DNA from: TMP-86 sp046347195
Lineage (GTDB): Bacteria; Pseudomonadota; Gammaproteobacteria; Steroidobacterales; Steroidobacteraceae
Direction of reading: 5' to 3'
NCBI GenBank assembly: GCA_046347195.1
Contig: JAXMGQ010000024.1
Location: forward strand, 11,161-75,160
Length of the DNA stretch: 64,000 nt
Below, one piece after another: positions 9,068 through 19,321 of this stretch. The notes beneath the pieces are model-generated. The model saw nothing but the letters and a program-made list of their open reading frames with translations. It was not told the DNA's origin and did no database searches. Numbering within the stretch: position 1 is the first letter of the stretch; the number at the start of each line of letters is the position of its first letter. The position numbers and the translations under genes were made by a program.

Positions 9068-9540
9068 GCCGGCGGCAGCGCCTTCTCCATGAAGAGGCTC
9101 AAGGGATCCGGCCGGTAGGCACCGAACGGCGCGCGCTCGACATAGCCCAGCCGCCGGTACAGGCCCAGCGCCTCGGGCTGGTGGATGCCGGTCTCCAGCC
9201 GTGCGCGGGGAATGCCCCGCTGCAGCAGGCCTGCCTCCAGCGCCTGCATGATGGCCTTGGAGATGCCCTTGCCGCGATGCTCATCGAGCACGAACACACG
9301 CTTGATCTCGCCGTAATCGCCATCGTCGTGCAGGATCTTGGCGCCACCGCAGCCGACGAGCTGCTCGCCGATCCAGGCACCGAACAGGAAGGAGGATGGG
9401 CCGATCAGCGCCTGCACGCTCTCCAGGTGATTGCTCTCGGCCGGGTACAGCTCGCCCGCATAGGCATCCGACAGCGCGATCAGCCTGTCGAGCGACGGCG
9501 TGGTGGCAACGATCGGCCGTATGGCCACCGAACCGCTCAT
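9064..9540 (-). CDS. GNAT family N-acetyltransferase
   Basis: A 158-residue acetyltransferase with the acetyl-CoA binding pattern VLDEHRGKGISKAIMQALE (motif A, R-G-x-G-x-S) and the C-terminal GLYRRLGY stretch. The N-terminus (MSGSVAIRPI) is the typical first strand. The substrate is not known; members with the YPAES/SNH-type N-terminal region are annotated only as GNAT. It overlaps the upstream GNAT-glutaminase fusion by 4 bp and glnE by 4 bp, so three genes are tightly coupled. Confidence 0.88.
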   Translation of the reverse strand: MSGSVAIRPIVATTPSLDRLIALSDAYAGELYPAESNHLESVQALIGPSSFLFGAWIGEQLVGCGGAKILHDDGDYGEIKRVFVLDEHRGKGISKAIMQALEAGLLQRGIPRARLETGIHQPEALGLYRRLGYVERAPFGAYRPDPLSLFMEKALPPA

Positions 9541-10715
9541 GCTGCGCAGGCCCTGACCAGCGACAGCACCGGCGCGGGGCAATGGCCCTCGAGCGCAGCG
9601 CGTTCGGGCTGGAACAGCGTGGCGATGAAGTAGGGATGCGCCTCGAGCTCCACGGCCCGGACCTCGCCGTCCGAGTCGTGCGCGCTGGCGTGCAGCGGGC
9701 CACCGGTGAGGTAGTACTCGAAGCGCGGGTTCAGTCCGTAGCTGCAGTGGTACTTCTCGGTGACGTAGTCGTGCGCATAGACGGTGGCGAGCCGCGTGCG
9801 CCGCTCCACCTTGATCTCGTTCTGCGTCTCGATCAGCGGGCACTTGAGCGCCGAGATGACGGCGCGGCGCGCATGGGGCGCCGTTTCCGCCGTCTCGGCG
9901 TCACGCCAGCCCAGGACGTTGCGCGCGAACTCCAGGATCACGTGCTGGAACCCTCCGCAGGTGCCGAGGAACGGCACGCCGTGCTCGCGCGCATGGCGGA
10001 TCGCCACCAGGGCGCCGGCGGTGCTGTGATAGGGGCTGCCGGGCACGCACCACAGCCCGTCGAACAGCTTGACCTCCTGTGCGGACTGGATGGCCCCGGT
10101 ATCCAGCCATTCGTGTTCGACGGCGATGCCGCTGCGCTCAGCAGCGAGCGCAAGCGCCACGGGTATCGCCTGGTGCGCGGTGATGCCGGGATCGAAGTCA
10201 CCGACCAGTCCGATGCACACGGAATGCCGCCGCGGTTCGACGCCCGTCAAGTCGAGCACATAGGCCTGGTCACAGCGCGGGGGCATGGCGCCCGGACGAT
10301 GCTGGCGCTGGAACCCGAAGCGCTGGTACAGCGCAATCGCCTCCTTCAGCACCGAGGCCGTCTCCAGTACCATGCGCTCGAAGCCACGCCCGCGCGCGCG
10401 CGCGATCAGTTCGCGCAACAGCCGGCCGCCCAGTCCATGGCCGCGCGCCTGGGGCGCCAGGTACATCTTGCGCAGCTCGACCTGTCCCTCGCCATGGGGC
10501 ACGAACCCGCCGCCGCCGACCACGATTCCGCCATCGTCGACCACGACGAGAAAGGCGCCGCCGGGCGCGACGTAGGACGCCTGCAGATCCTGGAGATCGG
10601 CATCCGTCGCGTCGGGGTCGGGGGCGAGCCCGAATTCCTTCAAGCTGTCGTACACGATGCCCCGGAAGGCCGGTTCGTCCCCGGCCACGGCATCACGAAT
10701 GGAAAACACCGCCAT
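9537..10715 (-). CDS. Fusion of a GNAT acetyltransferase with a CTP-synthase-like class I glutaminase domain
   Basis: A 392-residue two-domain protein. Residues 1-155 form a GNAT fold with the acetyl-CoA loop RGHGLGG (91-97) and ALYQRFGF near 128-135. Residues 165-392 resemble the C-terminal glutamine amidotransferase region of CTP synthase: GDFDPGITAHQAIP, LWCVPGSPYH, and the nucleophile elbow GTCGGFQH with C253. The usual F-H-P-E motif near the end reads LFQPE, so Q369 stands where the catalytic His would be. Stand-alone relatives are annotated as CTP synthase C-terminal region-related proteins. The start is set by AGGAGG nine bases before the ATG at 10715. First gene of the glnE operon. 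The function is unknown; an amidation or deglutamylation-type reaction is only a guess. Confidence 0.85.
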   Translation of the reverse strand: MAVFSIRDAVAGDEPAFRGIVYDSLKEFGLAPDPDATDADLQDLQASYVAPGGAFLVVVDDGGIVVGGGGFVPHGEGQVELRKMYLAPQARGHGLGGRLLRELIARARGRGFERMVLETASVLKEAIALYQRFGFQRQHRPGAMPPRCDQAYVLDLTGVEPRRHSVCIGLVGDFDPGITAHQAIPVALALAAERSGIAVEHEWLDTGAIQSAQEVKLFDGLWCVPGSPYHSTAGALVAIRHAREHGVPFLGTCGGFQHVILEFARNVLGWRDAETAETAPHARRAVISALKCPLIETQNEIKVERRTRLATVYAHDYVTEKYHCSYGLNPRFEYYLTGGPLHASAHDSDGEVRAVELEAHPYFIATLFQPERAALEGHCPAPVLSLVRACAA

Positions 10716-10774
10716 GCAATGCAAGCCTCCTGATGGAACGGCCATCATTGCACACCCGCGGGGTCAATTTCAGA

Positions 10775-11323
10775 TCAGTAGCTGACTGTCACCGTGATGG
10801 TGTCGCTGTAGGCGCCCGGGGCCGCCGCCTGGTTGGCCGCGCTGTCCGGCAGGCTGCCGAACACGCGCACGTTGCGGACCGTGGCGAGTCCAGCGCCCGT
10901 GCCGGTCCTGACGGCGGTGCTGGCGCTGCCATCGCCGAAGACCGTGGTGCGCGCCGCCGTCGTATAGAGATTGTATTGCAGCCTCCCCGCGCCCAGGGCC
11001 ATCAGGCGCTGGGCGAAGGAAGCCCCGGCGGTGGTGCCGGCATCGAGGCTCACCGTGAAGGCCGTGTTGCGCGTGCAGCGCACGCCGATGGTGGTGTTGG
11101 CCGTGCGGGCGCCCGCCCCTGGCGTGTAGGCCGGAAAGGCCAGGGCGTTCACCGTGGCGCGGCAGTTGCCCTGCAGATTGGTGCGCACGCCGAAGGTCGC
11201 GACGCTGGTGGCCGCCGGGACCGTTCCGATGCACAGCACCGCCATGGCGCCGGCACCGGCGAGTCGACCGAGGATGCTCACGCCTGGCATCCAGCCGCGG
11301 CGCCGCGCCTGCCCGTCACGCAA
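10775..11323 (-). CDS. Spore coat U (SCPU) domain secreted protein, second of a tandem pair
   Basis: A 182-residue secreted beta-sandwich protein of the SCPU/pilin-like family. The C-terminal half shows the family pattern: Cys residues in GNCRAT and VRCTRNT, QRLMALG, LQYNLYTT, VFGDGS, and the closing TITVTVSY donor-like strand. I start it at the TTG at 11323, because GAGGAG sits seven bases upstream and the resulting N-terminus (RDGQARRR followed by a hydrophobic run and VPAA) is a good signal peptide. The ATG at 11290 is the alternative (171 aa). The TGA of the upstream paralogue overlaps this ribosome site. No usher or chaperone gene is near, so assembly partners would have to be elsewhere. 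Confidence 0.82.
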   Translation of the reverse strand: MRDGQARRRGWMPGVSILGRLAGAGAMAVLCIGTVPAATSVATFGVRTNLQGNCRATVNALAFPAYTPGAGARTANTTIGVRCTRNTAFTVSLDAGTTAGASFAQRLMALGAGRLQYNLYTTAARTTVFGDGSASTAVRTGTGAGLATVRNVRVFGSLPDSAANQAAAPGAYSDTITVTVSY

Positions 11324-11333
11324 GCGTCGCTCC

Positions 11334-11834
11334 TCAGTACGTGACCGTGACGGTGATGGTGTCCGTGTAGTTGCCCGGCACCGTCGCCTGGTTGGCCGCG
11401 CTGTCCGGCAGGCTGCCGAACACCGTGAGGGTATTGGCCGTTCCGATGCCGGCGCCGGTACCGGGCACGGTCGAGGTGGAAGCCGAGCCGTCACCGAACA
11501 CGTTGGTGAATCCGGCGGTGGTGTACAGGTTGTACTGCAACGTATTGACGCCCGAGGCCATCAGGCGCTGGGCGAATGTCGAGCCCGTGGTCGTGCCCGC
11601 GTTGAGCGCGACGGTGTAGGCCGTGTTCTTCGTGCACCGCACGTTGATGGTGGTGTTGCCGGTCTTCGCGCCCGCGCCGGGCGTGTAGGCCGGGAAGGCC
11701 AGCGCGGAGGCCGTGGTGCTGCAGGTCGCCTGCAGGTTGGTGGTCACCGCGAAGGTCGTCGTGCTGGTCGCCGCCTGCACGCTGCCCGCGAAGGTCGCCG
11801 CGAGCACCGCAGCGCCCGTCAGTCTCTTGATCAT
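11334..11834 (-). CDS. Spore coat U (SCPU) domain secreted protein, first of a tandem pair
   Basis: A 166-residue protein with a clear signal peptide (MIKRLTGAAVLAATFAGSVQA) and the SCPU core: paired Cys in ATCSTT and VRCTKNT, QRLMASG, LQYNLYTT, VFGDGS and a final TITVTVTY strand. GAGGAG lies just before the ATG at 11834. It is closely similar over its whole length to the next gene, pointing to a local duplication. SCPU proteins include structural subunits of Csu-type chaperone-usher pili and secreted coat proteins; with no chaperone-usher genes here, a soluble or surface-coat role is equally possible. Confidence 0.88.
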   Translation of the reverse strand: MIKRLTGAAVLAATFAGSVQAATSTTTFAVTTNLQATCSTTASALAFPAYTPGAGAKTGNTTINVRCTKNTAYTVALNAGTTTGSTFAQRLMASGVNTLQYNLYTTAGFTNVFGDGSASTSTVPGTGAGIGTANTLTVFGSLPDSAANQATVPGNYTDTITVTVTY

Positions 11835-12056
11835 GCTCGCTCCTCGATTGGCGAAATGGCCCATGGGCAACATTGTTGCGACATAAGCGAGGCGCGTCGT
11901 GACCGGCATCGCAGTTCCGCATCGCCAGCCTCAAGTTTCCGGCGATTGTGCCGGGCAGCTCTCAAATGCTGGCCGAAAATCCGCAGGCTGGCCCAAGCCG
12001 AAGCGCGAAACGTGGGCACCGACCCGATCCAGGTTCCCGTGCGCCGTCGGACGCCG

Positions 12057-13541
12057 CTAGAGCGTGTTCAGGAACGCCACGAGCTGACGCTTCTGTCCGG
12101 CGCTCATCCCGACCTTGAAGCGCCGGTCGTAGAACTCGACCAGTTCCTCGAGCGTGGCGGCCGCGCCGTTGTGGAAGTAAGGCGCACGACCGGCAAGACC
12201 CCGCAGGATGGGGCCCTTGATGCGATTGAAGTCGGCGCACTTTCCGCTGATCAGCGCCTTGCCGGGATCGGTGGTGTAGAACGACTCGGCCTGGCCGGCG
12301 TTGAAGGGATTCGGACATCCGCTGATCAGGAACACCGGCAGGTCGGGCATGCTGAGCGCGGACAGCGCATCGGCGATCACCGCGTCGGTTTCCAGGCCAG
12401 GATCGGCACTGTGGCCCGTGCCGATGTCCAGCGGCAAGGGCATGGAATGATGACCCACGTTGGGCGCATCGTGGCAGCTCGCACAGTTGCCGACGAAACT
12501 CGTGGGGCGGCCTACACCTTCGTTGTCGTTCAGGCCGCGCACGTTGCTGATGGTCATGGGCAGCGAGTTGAACAGCTTTTCGCCCGCCGCGATGTCCGCA
12601 CGCGCCGCGGCAGTGCGCCGATCGAGCTGACGTGAGCGCTGCTGTTCCCAGGGACGGTACAGCGTCATGCTCGCGGCATCGAAGGGGATGCCATTCGGCT
12701 CCCCGCCGAGACTGTCGTTGATGCCGGGGTAGTAGAGCTGATCGGACAGGGCGAGCGGGCCGCCGCCGGCGCCGCCATCGCTGAGCGAGCCTGCCTTCCA
12801 GTCCCACATCTGGCTGGAGTAGAGGCCCAGTTCGAAGGAGACGATCGCCTCGAGCTGTGCATCGCTGGGCGCCGCGGCGCCTTGCGCATGGCCCAGCGTC
12901 GCATCGATGGCCTGGTGCCTCAGGTTGGTGCGCAGGTTCGCCTCCAGCGTGGATGCATCGGTCAGGGGCACCACGGTCTCCCGGCCGTCGAACATGACGG
13001 CGCTGAGGAAGCCGAGGTTGGCCGACGGCAGCGGACGGCGATACACCGACGCGGTGAGCAGATGCGTCTTCGGGTCGATCCGCAGCGCACAGCCGTAGGG
13101 ATCGTGCACCGCCGTGATGGTGTACTCCGCATTCGCCGGCACGGCATTGGCCACGCGGATCAGCCCGGCCTTCAGGATCAGGCTGTGGCCCGCAGGATCC
13201 TGGCGCGCGACATCGTCACAATTGGCGCCGTCCACGTTCGCGAACAGGGGATCCGCACCGCGGGTCTGGCGAAAGAGCTGCTGCGCATGCTCCGGCGTGA
13301 AGCTCATGGCCTGCTCGGCAATATGACAAGTGGCGCAGCTGCGGCCGTTGGTGCCCAGATTCATGAAGAACTCGTTCCTCCGGTCGATGGGTCCGTCCAC
13401 CTTGAGCGTGCCCAGCACGCCGTGGGCATTCATGCCCATCACCAGAGGAGAGCCTGATCGAGGGCCATCGGCCATCGCGAGCCCCGCCACCAGACACCCC
13501 ATCACCGCCATCCCCAGCCTTCCGGTTGTGCGCGTGCCCAT
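12057..13541 (-). CDS. Exported di-haem cytochrome c, cytochrome c peroxidase family
   Basis: A 494-residue periplasmic protein with a signal peptide (MGTRTTGRLGMAVMGCLVAGLAMA) and two haem c sites, CATCH at 69-73 and CASCH at 353-357. The second haem region is followed by the KGPILRGLAGRAPYFHNG pattern with a Met/His-rich stretch, as in MauG/CcpA-type di-haem proteins. It is longer than classical CcpA (about 340 aa) with a large middle domain, so peroxidase activity is not assured; it may be an electron-transfer or oxidative enzyme. The start has a purine-rich GGGGGAGG and AAGGA upstream. The 222 bases downstream, before the SCPU gene, hold only a weak GCAACA/TGTTGC palindrome at about 11868-11880. 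Confidence 0.85.
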   Translation of the reverse strand: MGTRTTGRLGMAVMGCLVAGLAMADGPRSGSPLVMGMNAHGVLGTLKVDGPIDRRNEFFMNLGTNGRSCATCHIAEQAMSFTPEHAQQLFRQTRGADPLFANVDGANCDDVARQDPAGHSLILKAGLIRVANAVPANAEYTITAVHDPYGCALRIDPKTHLLTASVYRRPLPSANLGFLSAVMFDGRETVVPLTDASTLEANLRTNLRHQAIDATLGHAQGAAAPSDAQLEAIVSFELGLYSSQMWDWKAGSLSDGGAGGGPLALSDQLYYPGINDSLGGEPNGIPFDAASMTLYRPWEQQRSRQLDRRTAAARADIAAGEKLFNSLPMTISNVRGLNDNEGVGRPTSFVGNCASCHDAPNVGHHSMPLPLDIGTGHSADPGLETDAVIADALSALSMPDLPVFLISGCPNPFNAGQAESFYTTDPGKALISGKCADFNRIKGPILRGLAGRAPYFHNGAAATLEELVEFYDRRFKVGMSAGQKRQLVAFLNTL

Positions 13542-13696
13542 GTTCCTTGCCTCCCCCTGAATGCCAATGCCCAGTGCTGCTGACCGGATACATCGCAATC
13601 GGGCGCAGGAACACGACACGACCACCGCGCATTTTTCGGATCGCACCGCAGCGCGGCCTTGCGACGGCGCGGAGGCCGCCAGCATAATCTTCCCGC

Positions 13697-14293
13697 ATGC
13701 CGGAGGCCGAGGACGAATCCGCATCGACGGAGAAGCTGCGCGACCTGCTCCGCGCCTCGGGGCCGGGCGGGGAGCCGGTCCCCGAGCTGTTCGCCAGCCT
13801 GTACGCCGAGCTGCATCGCATCTCCGAGCGGCAGCTTCGCCGCTGCCAGGCGGATCTCACCGTCAGTCCGACGACGCTCCTGCACGAGGCCTACCTGTCG
13901 GTGGCCGGGCGGGACGGCAGCCTCTTCCCGGATCGACATCGTTTCCTCGCCTACGCCGCGCGCGCGATGCGCGGGCTGGTGATCGACCACCTGCGCCGGC
14001 GACGTGCCCAGAAGCACGGCGGTCAGTTCTTCTTCACCGTGCTCGACACCCAGATCCTCGAGGCCACCCCTTCTTCCGTCGAGGATCTCTCGCGGCTCAG
14101 CGATTCGCTCGATGAACTCGCGCAGGCGGAGCCGCGCCTGGCCGAACTCGTGGACCTGCGCTTCTTCTGCGGCATGTCGCTGGCGGAGATCGCATCGCTG
14201 CGCGGCGCCTCGCTTCGCACCATCGACCGTGACTGGATGAAGGCCAAGCTCTACCTGCGGTTCCAGCTCGATGACGCCCATCGACCCGGCTGA
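13697..14293 (+). CDS. ECF-like RNA polymerase sigma factor of the kinase-linked group
   Basis: A 198-residue sigma factor with region 2 (LYAELHRISERQLRR to LVIDHLRRRRAQK) and region 4 (DLRFFCGMSLAEIASLRG, with RTIDRDW). The overall pattern, including the TTLLHEAYL stretch, matches the ECF-like group described as sigma-70 X6, which is commonly encoded beside protein kinases. It overlaps the kinase gene by 23 bp, so the pair is surely co-expressed. No anti-sigma factor is present, which suggests control through phosphorylation by the neighbouring kinase. Its target promoters are not visible from the window. Confidence 0.9.
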   Translation: MPEAEDESASTEKLRDLLRASGPGGEPVPELFASLYAELHRISERQLRRCQADLTVSPTTLLHEAYLSVAGRDGSLFPDRHRFLAYAARAMRGLVIDHLRRRRAQKHGGQFFFTVLDTQILEATPSSVEDLSRLSDSLDELAQAEPRLAELVDLRFFCGMSLAEIASLRGASLRTIDRDWMKAKLYLRFQLDDAHRPG

Positions 14294-17129
14294 ATGGCAG
14301 GCGCTGAGCCCGCAGCTCGACCGGTTGCTGGACCTGCCGGAGGCGCAATGCGAGGAGGAGCTCGAACGCATCGCTGCCGGTGATGCGGCGCTGGCGGCGC
14401 GGCTGCGCCAGCTCCTGTCGTTGCGCGAAGTGCCGGGCCCGCTCGACGATCTCGCCGTGGAGATCGAACATGCCGCTCCCTGGACGCAAGGCTCACGCAC
14501 GCTGGCGGGCCTGAAGTTCGGCGCCTACACGCTGGTCCGGCCGCTGGGCGAAGGCGGCATGGGCAGCGTCTGGCTCGCGCGCCGCCATGACGGCCGCTTC
14601 GAAGGCCAGGTCGCGATCAAGCTGCTGCACCTGTCGCTGGTGGCGAGCCAGGGCGAATCCCGGTTCCGGCGCGAAGGAAGCCTCCTCGCCCGGCTCGCGC
14701 ATCCTGGCATCGCGCGGCTGCTCGATGCGGGCATCGGGCCTGCCGGCCAGCCCTTCCTCGTGCTGGAATTCGTCGCAGGAGATCACCTCGACCGGCATTG
14801 CGACCAGCACCGCCTCGACATCGGCGCGCGACTGCGCCTGTTCGTCGAAGTACTCGAGGCCATCGCCTACGCGCACGCCAACCTCGTCCTGCACCGCGAC
14901 CTGAAGCCCGCCAATGTCCTGGTCGACGCGCAAGGACAGGTGAAACTGCTGGATTTCGGCGTGGGCAAGCTGCTCGAGGACATCGGCGACGGAGATGCCC
15001 CCAGTGAATTGACCCGCCTGGGCGGGCGCGCCTTCACGCCGGACTATGCCGCGCCCGAGCAGCTCCAGGGCCAGCCGGTGAGCTCCGCCACCGACATCTA
15101 CGCGCTGGGAGTGATGTTGTACCAGCTCCTGACGGGGGTGCTGCCCTGGCACACGCGCAACGCCGGCGGTACCAGCCGCACGGAACGGACCCAGCGCATC
15201 CTGCGGCCCAGCCTCGCGGTGACGACGAGTCTGGGCGAGTTGCAGCACACCGCACAACGACTGCGGGGAGATCTGGACTGGATCTGCCTGAAGGCACTCG
15301 CGCCGGAGCCGGAGCGGCGGTATCGCTCCGCCGCGGAATTCGCCGATGACCTGCGGCGATACCTGCAGGGCCGCCCGGTGCGCGCGGTGCCCGACTCCTG
15401 GGGCTATGTGCTGCGCCGGTTCATCGGCCGCAACCGGCTCGCCACCGCGGTATCCGCCGCCGCCCTGCTCGCGCTGCTGGTCGCCAGCAGCATCGCGCTG
15501 TGGCAGGCGCACGCGGCGCGGCTCGCGGCGCGCACCGCCGGGCTCGAACGCCAGCGCGCCACGGAGGCCCGCGACTTCCTCGTGCGCATGTTCCGCGCCA
15601 GCGATCCGCGCGTCGCGAGCGACAAGCCACGCGGCCAGATCACCGCCAAGGAAATGCTCGACCAGATGACGCCGCGAATCGGGGTGGAGTTCGCGCGCGA
15701 TCCGGCCACGCGCCTGGAGCTGCTGGGCGTCGCCGCTTCCATCTACCGCGCCTTCGACGATCCCGCGCGATTCCACGCGTTGAACCGCGAGCAGGTCGCG
15801 CTCGCGCGCGAGCTGTACGGCGATGACCACCCCATCGTCATCGACGGGCTGATCGAGGAAGCCCAGGACCTGGTCGACAGCGGCGATACACGCGGCGCGC
15901 AACGGATGCTGGGGCGCCTGGATGCGCTGATCCGCGACGCCCGGCTGGATCGTTCCACCACCCGTGCCCACTGGTGGCTGGTGCGCTCGAACGCCTGGTG
16001 GTCGGACTCGACCGCGTGGCCGCAGGTGGTGGCATCGGTGCGCCAGGCGGTGGACCTGTACGCCCAGGTGGCGCCGCGCGACCCGGAGTACGTCACCGCG
16101 CTCAACCAGCTCGGCAACGTCTACAGCACGCACTGGCAGGATGCCGAGGCGGTCACCGTCTACACCCAGGCGATCCGCATTTCCGAATCGCTCGCCGAAT
16201 CCGACCAGGCGCAACTGCAGACCTTGTACGGCAACCTGGCGGAGTCCAACCTGTACCTCGGACGCTTCGATGCGGCCGAGGCGGCCTTCGCGCGCGCCGT
16301 GGACATCACGCGGCGCACCACCGGCGTGGAGCACTTCCGTCACTGGCCGACCATGGCCATGTACGCGCGCACCGTCCACCTGCGCGGCGACCGCGAGCGC
16401 GCGCTCGCGATGTTCGCGCAGCTCCTGGCGATCATTCCGGCCGAGCGCACCACCCTGCAGGAGCAGGAGGCTGCGAACGTACGGGAGACCTACGCGGGAT
16501 GCCTCGCCGCCGAAGGGCGTCCCGCGCTGGCCATTCCGATGCTCGAGGAACTGGAGCGCCGCTACCAGCAATCCTCGCCCTACGAGTTCGACCTGCGCAG
16601 CGTGCGCGCCACGTTGGGCGATGCCTATGACCGTGCCGGCCGCAGCGCCGATGCGCGCCGCACGCTGAAGGCTTCGCTCGATGACTGGGTGGCGAAGGGT
16701 GCACCGGACTACCCGCCGGTGCTGCGCATCCGTGAGCGCTGGGGCCGCTTCCTGCTGTCACAGGGGGACCTGCCAGGCGCGGAAGGACAGCTGCGCGAGG
16801 TGCTCGCGCAGGCGCATGGCAGAACCCTGGTGCCGGTGATCCTGGCGGAAGACGAGTCTGCGCGGCTGGCGCTGGCGCGCGGTGATGTCCCCGCCGCGCG
16901 CCGCGCCAGCGACCAGGCGCTCGTGGACTGGGACCACGTCACCGGGCTCAGGGACCTGCGCGTCGGTCCGATGCTCTGGCTCTCGCACGCACAGGTGTTG
17001 CGGGCGGCAGGGGAGCCGCGTGAGGCAGGTGAATGGGCGGCGCGGGCGCTGGCGAGGAGCCGGCAGCTCGATGCGCCGGAGGCGCAGTCCATCCGCGAGG
17101 CGCAGCGCCTGCTGGCTGTCGCGCAATGA
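14271..17129 (+). CDS. Membrane Ser/Thr protein kinase with C-terminal TPR region
   Basis: A 952-residue receptor-like kinase. The kinase domain spans about residues 85-370 and has all key elements: glycine loop GEGGMGSV (93-100), K117 in VAIKLL, HRDLKPANV from 208, DFG at 228-230 and APEQLQG. One transmembrane segment lies at about 392-412 (AVSAAALLALLVASSIALW). The remainder is helical repeat sequence of TPR type, probably periplasmic or sensing. A short helical N-terminal region precedes the kinase and resembles that of other sigma-linked kinases. It is the likely controller of the sigma factor encoded immediately upstream. Confidence 0.93.
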   Translation: MTPIDPAEWQALSPQLDRLLDLPEAQCEEELERIAAGDAALAARLRQLLSLREVPGPLDDLAVEIEHAAPWTQGSRTLAGLKFGAYTLVRPLGEGGMGSVWLARRHDGRFEGQVAIKLLHLSLVASQGESRFRREGSLLARLAHPGIARLLDAGIGPAGQPFLVLEFVAGDHLDRHCDQHRLDIGARLRLFVEVLEAIAYAHANLVLHRDLKPANVLVDAQGQVKLLDFGVGKLLEDIGDGDAPSELTRLGGRAFTPDYAAPEQLQGQPVSSATDIYALGVMLYQLLTGVLPWHTRNAGGTSRTERTQRILRPSLAVTTSLGELQHTAQRLRGDLDWICLKALAPEPERRYRSAAEFADDLRRYLQGRPVRAVPDSWGYVLRRFIGRNRLATAVSAAALLALLVASSIALWQAHAARLAARTAGLERQRATEARDFLVRMFRASDPRVASDKPRGQITAKEMLDQMTPRIGVEFARDPATRLELLGVAASIYRAFDDPARFHALNREQVALARELYGDDHPIVIDGLIEEAQDLVDSGDTRGAQRMLGRLDALIRDARLDRSTTRAHWWLVRSNAWWSDSTAWPQVVASVRQAVDLYAQVAPRDPEYVTALNQLGNVYSTHWQDAEAVTVYTQAIRISESLAESDQAQLQTLYGNLAESNLYLGRFDAAEAAFARAVDITRRTTGVEHFRHWPTMAMYARTVHLRGDRERALAMFAQLLAIIPAERTTLQEQEAANVRETYAGCLAAEGRPALAIPMLEELERRYQQSSPYEFDLRSVRATLGDAYDRAGRSADARRTLKASLDDWVAKGAPDYPPVLRIRERWGRFLLSQGDLPGAEGQLREVLAQAHGRTLVPVILAEDESARLALARGDVPAARRASDQALVDWDHVTGLRDLRVGPMLWLSHAQVLRAAGEPREAGEWAARALARSRQLDAPEAQSIREAQRLLAVAQ

Positions 17130-17131
17130 GA

Positions 17132-17153
17132 AACGGGCCCTTTCGGGCCCGTT
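17132..17153. terminator. Bidirectional intrinsic terminator-like hairpin
   Basis: AACGGGCCC, loop TTTC, GGGCCCGTT: a perfect 9-bp stem just after the kinase stop codon (right-going) and 50 bases beyond the groL stop (left-going). T-tracts are weak on both sides, so termination strength is uncertain. Confidence 0.75.
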
Positions 17154-17204
17154 CTCGTATCAAGGCATTGGATTCGCGGACCGCGTCGGCCCGCGGGCGC
17201 GGAC

Positions 17205-18848
<1,644 letters not shown>

Positions 18849-18897
18849 TTGAATGTTCCTCGAATCGGTTGGATGTGTTGATGCGCGACCGCAGGGC

Positions 18898-19191
18898 TTA
18901 CTTGCCCTCGATCACCGCCATGACGTCTTCTTCGCGCATGACGACGAGCTCGTCGCCATCCATCTTCACTTCGGTGCCGCTGTACTTGCCGAAGAGGATC
19001 TTGTCGCCGACCTTCACGTCGAGCGGCCGCACGGTGCCGTCCTCGAGGATCTTGCCTTTGCCGACGGCGACGATCTTTCCGAAGATGGGCTTCTCGGTCG
19101 CGGTGTCGGGGATGAGGATCCCACCGGGTGACTTACGCTCCTCTTCCTCACGTTTCACGATCACACGATCATGAAGTGGACGAATCTTCAT
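18898..19191 (-). CDS. groS: 10-kDa co-chaperonin GroES
   Basis: A 97-residue co-chaperonin forming the heptameric lid of GroEL. The start MKIRPLHDRVIVKR, the mobile loop around SPGGILIPDTATEKP, and LFGKYSGTEVK are diagnostic. AGGAGCGAGG lies upstream of the ATG. First gene of the groESL operon. Confidence 0.99.
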   Translation of the reverse strand: MKIRPLHDRVIVKREEEERKSPGGILIPDTATEKPIFGKIVAVGKGKILEDGTVRPLDVKVGDKILFGKYSGTEVKMDGDELVVMREEDVMAVIEGK

Positions 19192-19244
19192 AGGCCTCGC
19201 TCCTGATGCTGTTGACGGATCTGACTAATATGGTGGGGGGTTTG

Positions 19245-19271
19245 TTAGCACTCCCCCGTGGCGGCTGCTAA
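19245..19271. promoter_or_regulatory. CIRCE operator (HrcA binding site) of groESL
   Basis: TTAGCACTC, nine spacer bases, GGCTGCTAA. The left half matches the CIRCE consensus exactly; the right half differs from GAGTGCTAA at two of nine positions. It sits directly downstream of the predicted -10 element, so HrcA bound here would block groESL initiation until heat stress titrates it away. hrcA itself is not in the window. Confidence 0.9.
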
Positions 19272-19298
19272 TGATAGCGACGAGTTTTGGGGTTTCAA
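19271..19298 (-). promoter_or_regulatory. Sigma-70-type promoter of groESL
   Basis: On the minus strand TTGAAA (19293-19298), 16 bases, TATCAT (19271-19276). The CIRCE operator begins at the edge of the -10 box, the usual arrangement for HrcA repression. A sigma-32 element was not recognised. Confidence 0.7.
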
Positions 19299-19321
19299 GG
19301 GGCAATGCGATAATCCCTGGC

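Noticed and set aside
11860..11885. GCAACA-T-TGTTGC palindrome as an operator of the SCPU genes
   Set aside because: Only six base pairs per arm and no matching site elsewhere; too weak to call.
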